Shown one piece after another: positions 18,105-27,628 of a stretch of 64,000 bases of DNA. A model generated the notes under the pieces. It was not told where the DNA came from, did no database searches, and saw nothing but the letters and a program-made list of their open reading frames with translations. The DNA comes from Neisseria subflava. GTDB taxonomy: Bacteria > Pseudomonadota > Gammaproteobacteria > Burkholderiales > Neisseriaceae. Each line of letters starts with the position of its first letter. Within the stretch, counting starts at the first letter, position 1. The stretch is from assembly GCF_024205705.1 (NCBI RefSeq), contig NZ_CP073115.1:1674001-1738000 (forward strand), given 5' to 3'. The translations under genes were made by a program, and so were the position numbers.

Positions 18105-18393
18105 ATCTGCCAATTCAAAAAAAATACATTTAATTCAACATTCTGTTAAATTTTTCGCTAATTGTAAAGCGAGTTGAGAAAACTTTGCGTTTGTTTGCGA
18201 GATATTCAAATCCAGCGCCCGCATCTGTTTCTTAGACGATACAGCACAATGCCTGCTCTGATTTGAAAAAACACAAGATAGTCATTATACTTAGGCTCCT
18301 TTGTCAGAGGCATTCCCTCAATTCGGCAATACGCCCGAAATATCTGTTCCCCTTTACAACACAGCCTCCATACAACCATACGAAGAAATTATT

Positions 18394-19659
18394 ATGTCTG
18401 AAGAAAAACGCACCTGTTCATTCTGCGGGAAGTCCGAAAACGACGTTAAAAACCTGATCGAAGGCGAACACGCCTTTATCTGCAACGAATGTGTAGAAAC
18501 TTGCGGCATAATGCTGCAAGACAACGAATCCGGCGAAATTGAAAACGAGCTTGCCAAAGCGAAAGAAGAAAACGCCGAGAAAAAACTGCCAACCCCGGCC
18601 GAAATCGTTGCCAACCTCAACGACCACGTTATTGGTCAGGAACACGCAAAAAAAGCGTTGGCAGTATCGGTTTACAACCACTACAAACGCCTGCGCCATC
18701 CAAAAGCAGAGGGCAAGGTTGAATTGTCCAAATCCAACATCCTGCTTATCGGCCCTACCGGCTCAGGTAAAACCCTGTTGGCGCAATCTTTGGCGCGCAA
18801 ACTGGATGTACCTTTTGTCATGGCGGATGCCACAACTTTGACCGAAGCCGGTTATGTCGGTGAAGATGTCGAACAAATCATCACCAAACTTTTGGGCAAA
18901 TGTGATTTTGACGTTGAAAAAGCCCAGCGCGGCATCGTTTATATCGATGAAATCGATAAAATTTCACGCAAAAGCGACAATCCGTCGATCACGCGCGACG
19001 TATCCGGCGAAGGCGTGCAACAAGCCCTGCTGAAACTGATTGAAGGCACGGTAGCCAGCGTTCCCCCTCAAGGCGGCCGCAAACATCCGAACCAAGAATT
19101 CATCAACGTTGATACTACCAACATCCTCTTTATCTGCGGCGGTGCATTTGCCGGCTTGGAAAAAGTCATCCGTCAACGTACTGAAAAAGGCGGTATCGGC
19201 TTTGGTGCGGCAGTACACAGCAAAGATGAAAACGCTGATATTTCAGCCCTGTTTGAAACCGTCGAGCCTGAAGACTTGATTAAATTCGGTTTGATTCCCG
19301 AGCTTATCGGCCGTCTGCCCGTGATTGCCACATTGGCAGAATTGGATGAAGATGCTTTGGTCAACATTTTGACCGAGCCGAAAAATGCCTTGGTCAAACA
19401 ATATCAAACCTTGTTTGAAATGGAAAATGTCGGCCTTGAGTTTGAAGAAGACGCCTTGCGCAGCATCGCCAAACTGGCGATGGAACGTAAAACCGGTGCG
19501 CGCGGCCTGCGTTCTATCGTCGAACGTTGCCTCTTGGACACCATGTACACTCTGCCAGATTTGAAAGACGTAGCAAAAGTTGTCATCAATAAAGAGGTTG
19601 TTGAAAAAGGCGAACAGCCAAAACTTTTCCGTGAAGACGGCAGCGAATATAAGCAATAA
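18394..19659 (+). CDS. clpX: ATP-dependent Clp protease unfoldase subunit ClpX
   Basis: ClpX is the AAA+ hexamer that unfolds substrates for ClpP. From ATG 18394 the product has 421 residues with the N-terminal C4 zinc-binding domain (CSFCGKS and CNECVETC, about 8-36). It has Walker A GPTGSGKT, the pore loop GYVGED, Walker B IVYIDEIDKI and the ClpP-docking IGF loop (GGIGFGA). clpP is not adjacent here. A DUS-free terminator follows. Confidence 0.97.
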   Translation: MSEEKRTCSFCGKSENDVKNLIEGEHAFICNECVETCGIMLQDNESGEIENELAKAKEENAEKKLPTPAEIVANLNDHVIGQEHAKKALAVSVYNHYKRLRHPKAEGKVELSKSNILLIGPTGSGKTLLAQSLARKLDVPFVMADATTLTEAGYVGEDVEQIITKLLGKCDFDVEKAQRGIVYIDEIDKISRKSDNPSITRDVSGEGVQQALLKLIEGTVASVPPQGGRKHPNQEFINVDTTNILFICGGAFAGLEKVIRQRTEKGGIGFGAAVHSKDENADISALFETVEPEDLIKFGLIPELIGRLPVIATLAELDEDALVNILTEPKNALVKQYQTLFEMENVGLEFEEDALRSIAKLAMERKTGARGLRSIVERCLLDTMYTLPDLKDVAKVVINKEVVEKGEQPKLFREDGSEYKQ

Positions 19660-19672
19660 GGCTCATTCTCCG

Positions 19673-19706
19673 AAAAAGACGTGTACCCGTTACACGTCTT
19701 TTTTTA
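19673..19706 (+). terminator. Intrinsic terminator of clpX
   Basis: The stem AAGACGTGTA / TACACGTCTT with a short loop is followed by a seven-T run, 14 bases after the clpX stop codon. Confidence 0.9.
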
Positions 19707-19761
19707 TTTTTTAATAAAACCAAAAACATATCTCTGAATAATGGCCTTATACATAAAAAAC

Positions 19762-19799
19762 AAAGGCCGTCTGAAACATATTCAGACGGCCTTTGTTTT
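19762..19799 (+). terminator. Inverted DUS pair terminator
   Basis: CAAAGGCCGTCTGAA and its inverted copy with T-rich flanks on both sides. It stands between clpX and the convergent lipoprotein gene and may serve both. Confidence 0.8.
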
Positions 19800-19924
19800 C
19801 AAGTTGCTCTAAGTCTACCTTCATCCGGAGTATTGATGAGAGTAACTTCCTTGAATTTTATGACGCTTATTTTTTTGCTTTCTTAACGCTGCTTTTTTAG
19901 CAGGAACAGCAGTTTCAGAATCAG

Positions 19925-20158
19925 CTACAGGCTCGCAGCAGGATCGGAAGCAACTGATTCAGCTGTACGTTGATAGCCTTTGCCTTTCATGCAAGCATCA
20001 AACACAGCGCGGTCAGCATTTTCACCAGATGCTTGATGGCATTGAGTCATTGCTTCTTCAACAGTAATGCGTGGCGCTGCCGCTTCTTCAGGTTTGGAAG
20101 AAGAACAAGCTGCCAACATCAGGCTACCGGTTACAAGAGCGATTAATAAAGTTTTCAT
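19925..20158 (-). CDS. Small lipoprotein, probably frameshifted near its C-terminus
   Basis: A 77-residue precursor with signal and lipobox LAAC (lipid Cys about 18), then a Ser/Pro/Glu/Ala-rich linker and a short segment with two cysteines (QCHQASG, DACMKGKGY). It stops soon after SDPAA. The next frame continues as EPVADSETAVPAKKAALRKQ and then stays open for about 17 further codons. The low-complexity Pro/Ala/Lys style matches the preceding residues. One missing base near 19935 would join the two. Homologues are needed to decide. Function unknown. Confidence 0.6.
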   Translation of the reverse strand: MKTLLIALVTGSLMLAACSSSKPEEAAAPRITVEEAMTQCHQASGENADRAVFDACMKGKGYQRTAESVASDPAASL

Positions 20159-20592
20159 AATTGTATATTCCTAAATTTTGATTTTATGGTTTACCGTTAA
20201 ACGGGAGATACAGGCTACAAAACAAGCTCTGTACCTCAATATTGAGTACATGAGTGCAATTTAGTTTCATTTCAACCTGTAAGTTTTTGATAAATTAATT
20301 CTATTGAAGTTAAGACAAATGCTTAATCCTCAATAAACTCAAAATCTTGCAGACCAGTCATTTTTTCTGTTTTTTTTCACTGTAAAAATATCAAAACTTG
20401 GCTGTTCCTAGTCGCAACCATCATTTGGGGAGTCCCTCTTTTTATGGCATAATGGACTACTTGACGGATTATTCCGCTCCCCATTTTTTTCAAACCGCAG
20501 AATCAACATCATACTGCGGTTTGTCCATTTCAGAATCAGATTTTTCAGACGGCCTATCATTCAAAAGGCCGTCTGAACAGAAAGCCACCATC
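20159..20592 (+). other. Intergenic region with two leader hairpins before rhlE
   Basis: Besides AT-rich sequence it contains a perfect 10-bp stem with a 13-base loop (20491-20523, CAAACCGCAG / CTGCGGTTTG). An inverted DUS pair (20545-20577) ends 15 bases before the rhlE ATG. Around 20392-20450 a short frame reads WLFLVATIIWGVPLFMA and then stops, resembling the start of a DMT-type transporter; it may be a gene remnant or chance. Confidence 0.55.
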
Positions 20593-21983
20593 ATGAATCC
20601 TTTCTCTTCACTCGGTTTAGGCAGCGAATTAGTCTCTGCCCTGACTGATCAGGGTTATGAAAACCCGACGCCTATTCAAGCAGCAGCGATTCCTAAAGCC
20701 TTGGCAGGACACGACCTTTTGGCCGCAGCACAAACCGGCACAGGTAAAACCGCCGCCTTTATGCTGCCCAGCCTCGAACGCCTGAAACGCTACGCCACAT
20801 CCAGCACCTCCCTGCCATGCACCCTGTCCGCATGTTGGTATTGACCCCGACCCGCGAACTGGCCGATCAAATCGATCAAAACGTGCAGGCATACATTAAA
20901 AATCTTCCTTTGCGCCATACCGTCCTCTTCGGCGGCGTCAATATGGACAAACAAACTGCCGACTTGCGCGCCGGTTGCGAAATTGTTGTCGCGACGGTTG
21001 GCCGACTGCTCGACCACGTCAAACAAAAAAACATTAATTTAAACAAAGTTGAAATCGTTGTACTCGATGAAGCCGACCGTATGCTTGATATGGGTTTCAT
21101 CGACGATATCCGCAAAATCATGCAGATGTTGCCCAAACAGCGACAAACCCTGCTTTTTTCCGCCACTTTCTCACCGCCTATCCGCAAGCTTGCACAAGAT
21201 TTTATGCACACGCCTGAAATGGTCGAGGTGGCCGCGCAAAACACCACCAACGCCAATGTCGAGCAACACATCATTGCCGTTGATGCACTCAAAAAGCGCA
21301 ACCTGCTCGAACGTCTGATTGTTGATTTGCATATGAATCAAGTCATTGTATTCTGCAAAACCAAACAAAGCGTCGATCAAGTTACCCGCGACCTCGTCCG
21401 CCGCAACATTGCCGCCCAATCCATCCACGGCGACAAATCCCAACAAAGCCGACTGGAAACCCTCAATGCCTTTAAAGAAGGCACATTACGCGTTTTGGTT
21501 GCCACCGACGTTGCAGCGCGCGGCTTGGATATTGCCGAGTTGCCTTTCGTCATCAACTACGAGCTGCCAACCCAACCTGAAGACTACGTTCACCGCATCG
21601 GACGTACCGGCCGGGCCGGTGCCGACGGCGTTGCCATTTCCTTGATGGATAAAACCGAACAGAAAATGTTTGAATCCATTAAAGAGCTGATCGGCAGCGA
21701 TTTGAATGTGGAACGCATCGAAGGCTTTGAGCCGCATTGGTGGGGCAACGACAATCAAGATGAAGCCAAAGCGCAACCGGTTCAACACAACGACAGCCGC
21801 TCTCGCCGCGATGATAGAAACAAACGCAACGAATACGCGAGCAAGTCAGACAAAAGCTCGAAAAAAGCAGAAGAGAAAAACGATCCGGGTATTGTCTGCG
21901 GCAAAATTGCCGGCAGAACACGCCGCAGCCGTCACGAGCGTCAGCCTTGCGCCCTGCTCCAACCTGGTTTTGGCGTAAAGTAA
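20593..21983 (+). pseudogene. rhlE: ATP-dependent RNA helicase RhlE, one-base frameshift
   Basis: DEAD-box RNA helicase. The first frame (from ATG 20593) has the Q motif (GYENPTPIQ) and Walker A (AQTGTGKT). It breaks at CTCCCTG (20810-20812). The second frame carries PTRELA, DEAD (VLDEADRML), SAT, RGLDI and HRIGRTGRAG. Adding one C gives a continuous 463-residue protein through SSTSPAMHPVRM. Motif Ib reads TVGR instead of the usual TPGR. The C-terminus is a charged RNA-binding tail. The break is probably a sequencing error in a C run, but genuine inactivation cannot be excluded. Confidence 0.88.
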
Positions 21984-22022
21984 ACAACGCTGATTAATCG
22001 GTTTCTGATTATTTATCCTAAG

Positions 22023-22062
22023 CAAAGGCCGTCTGAAACTTATCTTTCAGACGGCCTTTTAT
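22023..22062 (+). terminator. Inverted DUS pair terminator
   Basis: AAAGGCCGTCTGAAA pairs with TTTCAGACGGCCTTTT about 40 bases after rhlE. A second, imperfect DUS pair with one GGTCGTCTGAA arm lies at 22111-22148, on the acnB side. Confidence 0.85.
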
Positions 22063-22165
22063 TAAACTAAAAATAAAAAGGACGTGATGAACACGCCCTT
22101 TATTTTTCCGTTTCAGACGGCCTTTATTATTTAAGGTCGTCTGAAAATCGGTTTACCTTGTTACA

Positions 22166-24751
22166 TTAAACATTCACGGTTTCGGCTACTTCATTGTAGC
22201 TGTCGATTTCGTTGAAATTCATGTAACGGTAGATTTGGTCGCCCTGCTCGTTGATGATACCGATATTGGCTTGGTATTCTTCAACAGTCGGGATTTTACC
22301 CAGTTTAGAGCAGATCGCCGCCAACTCAGCTGAGCCGAGGTAAACAAAGGTGTTTTTACCCAAGCGGTTCGGGAAGTTACGGGTAGAAGTGGACATTACA
22401 GTCGCGCCTTCGTGTACTTGTGCTTGGTTACCCATACACAATGAGCAACCCGGCATTTCCATACGCGCACCTGCACGGCCGAGTACGCCGTAGTGACCTT
22501 CGTCAGACAACTCTTTCGCATCCATTTTGGTTGGAGGTGCCATCCACAGACGTACCGGGATGTCGGTTTTACCTTCCAAGAGTTTGGAGGCTGCGCGGAA
22601 GTGGCCGATGTTGGTCATACAAGAACCGATGAACACTTCATCGATTTTGGTGCCGGAGCGTTCAGACATGAAGCACACGTCATCTGGGTCGTTCGGGCAA
22701 GCAATAATCGGCTCTTTGATGTCGTCCATGTTGATTTCAATCACGGCAGCGTATTCGGCATCTTTATCCGCTTCGAGCAATTCAGGATTTGCCAACCATG
22801 CTTCCATGGCTTTGATACGGCGTTCCAAAGTGCGCGAATCTTGATAGCCGTCGGCAATCATGTTTTTCATCAACACAATATTGGATTTCATGTACTCGAT
22901 AATCGGCTCTTTGTTGAGCTTCACGGTACAGCCTGCAGCAGAACGTTCGGCAGACGCGTCAGTCAATTCAAAGGCTTGTTCCACTTTCAAATCAGGCAGG
23001 CCTTCGATTTCGAGGATGCGGCCGGAGAAGATGTTTTTCTTACCGGCTTTGGCAACAGTCAGCAGACCTTGTTTAATCGCGTACAACGGAATGGCGTTCA
23101 CCAAATCGCGCAGGGTTACGCCCGGTTGCAGTTTGCCGCTGAAGCGTACCAATACAGACTCAGGCATATCAAGCGGCATTACACCTGTGGCTGCTGCGAA
23201 AGCAACCAAGCCGGAGCCGGCAGGGAAAGAAATACCGATAGGGAAACGAGTGTGGCTGTCGCCGCCGGTACCGACTGTATCAGGCAACAGCAGGCGGTTG
23301 AGCCATGAGTGAATCACGCCGTCGCCCGGACGCAGGGATACGCCGCCACGGGTAGAGATGAAGGCAGGCAATTCTTTATGGGTTCTCACATCGACAGGTT
23401 TTGGATAAGCCGCGGTGTGACAGAAAGACTGCATCACCATATCTGCTGAGAAGCCCAAGCAAGCCAAGTCTTTCAATTCATCGCGAGTCATCGGACCGGT
23501 AGTATCTTGCGAGCCGACAGTAGTCATGCGTGGTTCGCAGTAAGTACCCGGACGCACGCCTTTGCCTTCCGGCAAACCGCAGGCACGGCCAACCATTTTT
23601 TGGGCCAAGGTAAAACCGGCTTTGCTTTCAGCAGGCGCTTGAGGCAGACGGAATTCGGTAGAAGCAGGCAGTTTCAGTGCTTCGCGTGCTTTGGCAGTCA
23701 GACCGCGACCGATAATCAGGTTAATACGGCCACCGGCTTGCACTTCGTCCAGCAATACTTGAGATTTCAGGCTGAACTCGGCAACAGTTTCGCCGTTTTT
23801 CACGATTTTGCCTTCGTAAGGCAGGATATCGACGACATCGCCCATTTTCAGAGCAGATACATCGACTTCAATCGGCAATGCGCCGGAGTCTTCTTGAGTA
23901 TTGAAGAAAATAGGAGCAATTTTGCCACCCAGGCATACGCCGCCGAAACGTTTGTTCGGTACGAACGGAATATCTTCGCCTGTATGCCAAATTACAGAGT
24001 TGGTAGCAGATTTGCGTGAAGAACCGGTACCGACCACATCGCCAACGTAAGCAACAGGATGGCCTTTGGCTTTGAGTTCTTCCAATAATTTAATCGGACC
24101 GACTTCGCCCGGTTTGTCAGGATTGATGCCGTCGCGCGGGTTTTTCAACATCGCCAGCGCGTGCAGAGGAATATCAGGACGGCTCCATGCGTCAGGTGCA
24201 GGAGAGAGGTCGTCTGTATTGGTTTCACCGTCAACTTTGAAGACGGTAACAGTGATTTTTTCTGGAACTTTGGCGCGAGAAGTGAACCATTCGGCATCTG
24301 CCCAAGATTGCAATACTTCTTGCGCGTATTTATTACCTTTTTCGGCTTTTTCTTGAACATCGTGGAAAGAGTCAAACATCAACAGAGTGTGTTTCAGACC
24401 ATTTGCAGCAATAGGTGCAAGTTTGTCGTTGTCCAAGAGTTCGATGAGTGCATGAATGTTGTAACCGCCAAGCATGGTACCTAACAGCTCGGTAGCATAC
24501 TCAGGGGAAATCAGCGGACTGGATGCGCTGCCTTCGGCAACGGCAGCCAAAAATGAGGCTTTAACTTTGGCGGCATCGTCCACACCGGGTGGTACGCGGT
24601 GAGCCAACAGCTCAACCAAGAACTCACCTTCACCGGCAGGTGGATTTTTCAGCAGCTCAACCAAATCAGCAGTCTGCTGAGCAGTCAGAGGAAGGGCGGG
24701 AATACCAAGGGCGGCGCGCTCGGCGGCGGCTTTACGATAGGCTTCTAACAT
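22166..24751 (-). CDS. acnB: Bifunctional aconitate hydratase 2 / 2-methylisocitrate dehydratase
   Basis: AcnB interconverts citrate and isocitrate through a 4Fe-4S cluster and is the main TCA-cycle aconitase in many proteobacteria. From ATG 24751 the protein has 861 residues with the N-terminal HEAT-like domain, the swivel domain and the C-terminal catalytic core. The cluster cysteines are in GSCMTNIG and PGCSLCMGNQ. The frame extends 14 codons upstream, but ATG 24751 has the site AAGGAAC at correct distance. Two back-to-back palindromes lie just upstream and may carry iron-dependent regulation. Confidence 0.96.
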   Translation of the reverse strand: MLEAYRKAAAERAALGIPALPLTAQQTADLVELLKNPPAGEGEFLVELLAHRVPPGVDDAAKVKASFLAAVAEGSASSPLISPEYATELLGTMLGGYNIHALIELLDNDKLAPIAANGLKHTLLMFDSFHDVQEKAEKGNKYAQEVLQSWADAEWFTSRAKVPEKITVTVFKVDGETNTDDLSPAPDAWSRPDIPLHALAMLKNPRDGINPDKPGEVGPIKLLEELKAKGHPVAYVGDVVGTGSSRKSATNSVIWHTGEDIPFVPNKRFGGVCLGGKIAPIFFNTQEDSGALPIEVDVSALKMGDVVDILPYEGKIVKNGETVAEFSLKSQVLLDEVQAGGRINLIIGRGLTAKAREALKLPASTEFRLPQAPAESKAGFTLAQKMVGRACGLPEGKGVRPGTYCEPRMTTVGSQDTTGPMTRDELKDLACLGFSADMVMQSFCHTAAYPKPVDVRTHKELPAFISTRGGVSLRPGDGVIHSWLNRLLLPDTVGTGGDSHTRFPIGISFPAGSGLVAFAAATGVMPLDMPESVLVRFSGKLQPGVTLRDLVNAIPLYAIKQGLLTVAKAGKKNIFSGRILEIEGLPDLKVEQAFELTDASAERSAAGCTVKLNKEPIIEYMKSNIVLMKNMIADGYQDSRTLERRIKAMEAWLANPELLEADKDAEYAAVIEINMDDIKEPIIACPNDPDDVCFMSERSGTKIDEVFIGSCMTNIGHFRAASKLLEGKTDIPVRLWMAPPTKMDAKELSDEGHYGVLGRAGARMEMPGCSLCMGNQAQVHEGATVMSTSTRNFPNRLGKNTFVYLGSAELAAICSKLGKIPTVEEYQANIGIINEQGDQIYRYMNFNEIDSYNEVAETVNV

Positions 24752-24785
24752 CTCTTTGTTCCTTTTTCTGTTTTTTCTTCTGGAC

Positions 24786-24826
24786 AATTGCAAATGATTT
24801 GCAATTAAGGATTGTAAACAATCCTT
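24786..24826 (-). promoter_or_regulatory. Two adjacent perfect palindromes upstream of acnB, Fur-like
   Basis: AATTGCAAAT-G-ATTTGCAATT (24786-24806) abuts AAGGATTGT-AA-ACAATCCTT (24807-24826). The first matches the Fur 7-1-7 consensus at 5 of 7 positions in each arm and resembles neisserial Fur boxes. They lie 35-75 bases before the acnB start. Operator function is inference. Confidence 0.5.
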
Positions 24827-24951
24827 TTAAGTATCATAGACCAGTTTTCAAAAAATGGGAACAGTTATGTTACTGAGTGTAATAAATTTAAACTATTTTG
24901 TTTAATGTATTAATAGTCCAACCTATCCAAAGCCGCCCTCTTCTAAGCGTT

Positions 24952-25989
24952 TTAGCCAAACAGACGGGAAACTTCGGCTGATTTTTTACGGTACGGCAAT
25001 ATGATTTCAACGCGGAACAGGCCGTCTGATTGGATGTTTCTGATTTTCGCATCGGTGTCATACATCAAAGTCAGGCGCTCTTTCAGATTGCGCAGAGCCA
25101 TAGAATTGCCTTTATGCGGCTTGGTATTTTCGTTAGGTTCTGTTCCGCACAGATTTTCGATACTGATGAAAATAGATGATTTTTCCAATTTTGTTAATAC
25201 CGTAATTATCCCTGGACGGTGGATAGATTCGACACCATGAAATACGGCATTCTCCAAAAGCGGCTGCAGCAGCAGATGTGGCGTTTCGGCATCATCGGGC
25301 GCATGATGCTGCCACATGACCTGTACGCGCATATGTCCCATTCGGATTTGCTCGATGGCAATATATTCCTGTGCCCACTCGATTTCCTGCCCTAAGGTGC
25401 TGTTTTGACTACCGTCGCGCAGTTGTGCGCGGAACAGGTTGGCCAGATTTTCCAGCAAAGTTTCCGCATCATACGGACGCAGACGGATTAAGCTGATGGC
25501 GGCATTCAAGCTGTTAAACAAGAAATGCGGACGGATACGCGCCGTCAACGCGCTCAGTCTGGCTTCGGAAATGGAAGGCGCAAGGCTGTTGCGACGGGCT
25601 GCTTCGATGTACATGAAACTGAAACAAAAAAAGGTCAGCAAGAAGAAGTGTTGAATCAGCGGCCAAATTTCCGTCTTCAAAATCACTAGATCGACAAACA
25701 AGAAAATCAGCAGGTTGGAGACGTAGGAAACCACGACGCTATACTGTGAGCGAAGCAGGGACGGCGCAAATGCCTGTAAGAAATAGACCTTGAGTAAAAT
25801 TAAGAGGATGACGGGGCAAGCCCATGAAAAATGTTGGAAAATCTGTTCCGGATAAGGCACACCCGATACCGTCATCAACGGAAAGATAAACAAACTGATT
25901 AACAAAACAATGAGCAGGCGCACCAGAGTTGCGGAATTGCGCAAATCCGGCACTGCGAAATTCTGGTTTATTTGACGTATAATAGACAT
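24952..25989 (-). CDS. Sensor histidine kinase of the LytS/AlgZ(FimS) type, orphan
   Basis: A 345-residue membrane kinase with four to five hydrophobic segments (about 22-125) and a His_kinase domain with the phospho-acceptor His155 in RPHFLFNSLNAAI. The N box is LLQPLLENAVFHG and the glycine-rich lid GNSMALRNLKERL. These are features of LytS/YehU/AlgZ kinases, which signal to LytTR response regulators. It is divergent from argH with a 92-base gap, the same neighbourhood as fimS(algZ)-argH in Pseudomonas. No algR-like regulator is present in the window. All catalytic boxes look intact. Confidence 0.85.
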   Translation of the reverse strand: MSIIRQINQNFAVPDLRNSATLVRLLIVLLISLFIFPLMTVSGVPYPEQIFQHFSWACPVILLILLKVYFLQAFAPSLLRSQYSVVVSYVSNLLIFLFVDLVILKTEIWPLIQHFFLLTFFCFSFMYIEAARRNSLAPSISEARLSALTARIRPHFLFNSLNAAISLIRLRPYDAETLLENLANLFRAQLRDGSQNSTLGQEIEWAQEYIAIEQIRMGHMRVQVMWQHHAPDDAETPHLLLQPLLENAVFHGVESIHRPGIITVLTKLEKSSIFISIENLCGTEPNENTKPHKGNSMALRNLKERLTLMYDTDAKIRNIQSDGLFRVEIILPYRKKSAEVSRLFG

Positions 25990-26081
25990 GATTTCAACCG
26001 TTTTCTTTCATAATGTATAGACGGGTCTGCTATATTGAAGACGTAGACCCTGTTTTTTATTTATATTTTAAGGATGCTGAT

Positions 26082-27461
26082 ATGAGCAAGGACAAAACCT
26101 GGTCAGGCCGTTTTAACGAACCTGTTTCCGAGCTGGTCAAAAAATATACCGGCTCGATTGATTTTGACAAACGACTGGCAGAATGGGACATCCAAGGCTC
26201 GCTGGCACACGCGCAAATGCTGACACAGTCGGGCGTTTTGAGCGAAGACGACCTCTCCGCCATCCGTCAGGGCATGGCCGAGATTATAGCAGAAATCAAA
26301 GAAGGAACGATTCCCTGGTCGCTGGATTTGGAAGATGTCCACATGAACATCGAACGCCGCCTTACCGACAAAATCGGCGATGCCGGCAAACGCCTGCACA
26401 CCGGCCGCAGCCGCAACGATCAAGTCGCTACCGACATCCGCCTGTGGCTGCGTGATCAAATTACCGTTATTCAAAGCCTGATTCAAAACCTTCAGACGGC
26501 CTTGGTCGATTTGGCAGAACAAAACGCCGAAACCGTCATGCCCGGCTTTACCCACCTGCAAGTTGCCCAGCCGGTCAGCTTCGGGCATCACATGCTCGCC
26601 TACGTTGAAATGCTCGGCCGCGATTTCGAGCGCATGGCCGACTGCCGCAAACGCGTCAACCGTATGCCGCTCGGTGCCGCCGCACTGGCCGGTACCACCT
26701 ACCCGATTCAACGCGAAATTACCGCCGAGCTGTTGGGCTTTGAGCAAATCTGCCAGAACTCGCTTGATGCCGTATCTGACCGCGATTTTGCCATTGAGTT
26801 CACAGCTGCTGCTTCTCTGATTATGGTTCACCTGAGTCGTCTTTCCGAAGAATTGATTTTGTGGATGAGCCCGCGTTTCGGCTTTATCGATATTGCCGAC
26901 CGTTTCTGCACCGGCTCGTCCATCATGCCGCAAAAGAAAAACCCCGACGTACCCGAACTTGTGCGCGGTAAATCCGGTCGCGTGATTGGCCACCTGATCG
27001 GCCTGGTTACCCTAATGAAATCACAACCTTTGGCATACAACAAAGACAATCAGGAAGACAAAGAGCCTTTGTTTGACACTGCCGACACGCTTATCGACAC
27101 CCTGCGCATTTACGCCGACATGATGCGCGGCGTGACCGTCAAACCCGACAATATGCGCGCCGCCGTAATGCAGGGTTTTGCAACGGCTACCGACTTGGCG
27201 GATTACTTGGTGAAAAAAGGCATGCCTTTCCGCGACAGCCACGAAGTTGTTGCCCAAGCCGTGCGCCATGCCGATGAAGCTGGCGTTGATTTGAGCGAAT
27301 TGCCGCTTGAAGTCCTGCAAGGTTTCAGCGGTTTGATTACCGACGACGTGTACAGCGTGCTGACACCCGAAGGCAGCTTAAACGCGCGCAACCACTTGGG
27401 CGGTACCGCGCCTGAACAAGTCCGTTTCCAAGTCAAACGCTGGCGTGAATTATTGGCTTAA
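26082..27461 (+). CDS. argH: Argininosuccinate lyase
   Basis: ArgH cleaves argininosuccinate to arginine and fumarate, the last step of arginine biosynthesis. From ATG 26082 (AAGGATG upstream) the product has 459 residues, beginning MSKDKTWSGRF. It carries TGRSRNDQVAT and the fumarase/lyase superfamily signature GSSIMPQKKNPD with the catalytic Ser. The open frame continues upstream but lacks a better site. A DUS-pair terminator follows. Confidence 0.97.
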   Translation: MSKDKTWSGRFNEPVSELVKKYTGSIDFDKRLAEWDIQGSLAHAQMLTQSGVLSEDDLSAIRQGMAEIIAEIKEGTIPWSLDLEDVHMNIERRLTDKIGDAGKRLHTGRSRNDQVATDIRLWLRDQITVIQSLIQNLQTALVDLAEQNAETVMPGFTHLQVAQPVSFGHHMLAYVEMLGRDFERMADCRKRVNRMPLGAAALAGTTYPIQREITAELLGFEQICQNSLDAVSDRDFAIEFTAAASLIMVHLSRLSEELILWMSPRFGFIDIADRFCTGSSIMPQKKNPDVPELVRGKSGRVIGHLIGLVTLMKSQPLAYNKDNQEDKEPLFDTADTLIDTLRIYADMMRGVTVKPDNMRAAVMQGFATATDLADYLVKKGMPFRDSHEVVAQAVRHADEAGVDLSELPLEVLQGFSGLITDDVYSVLTPEGSLNARNHLGGTAPEQVRFQVKRWRELLA

Positions 27462-27480
27462 ATCCATCTAAACACATAAT

Positions 27481-27514
27481 AAAAGGCCGTCTGAAAATTT
27501 TCAGACGGCCTTTT
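27481..27514 (+). terminator. Inverted DUS pair terminator of argH
   Basis: AAAAGGCCGTCTGAAAA directly joined to its inverted copy and followed by TTTT, 20 bases after the argH stop codon. Confidence 0.9.
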
Positions 27515-27628
27515 GATTACCTGTGTTACACTCAACCTCACAATAAAAACAGATAAACCTAAACTTACCTTCAAACGAGAAAACACGCCTCCTGACTTTG
27601 CCGCCATCTTCAAATAAAAGGAGCAAGG

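Noticed and set aside
20392..20450. DMT transporter remnant before rhlE
   Set aside because: Only about 17 codons of similarity are visible and the frame has no start or continuation; mentioned in the intergenic entry but not called as a gene.
21880..21983. Second frameshift at the rhlE C-terminus
   Set aside because: The tail is unusual but basic and ends in CALLQPGFGVK in one open frame, consistent with variable RhlE tails.
22493..23308. 271-codon open frame opposite acnB, and similar long frames opposite fumC (28966-29634) and argH (26103-26993)
   Set aside because: All lie fully inside certain genes, have biased shadow composition and resemble no family.
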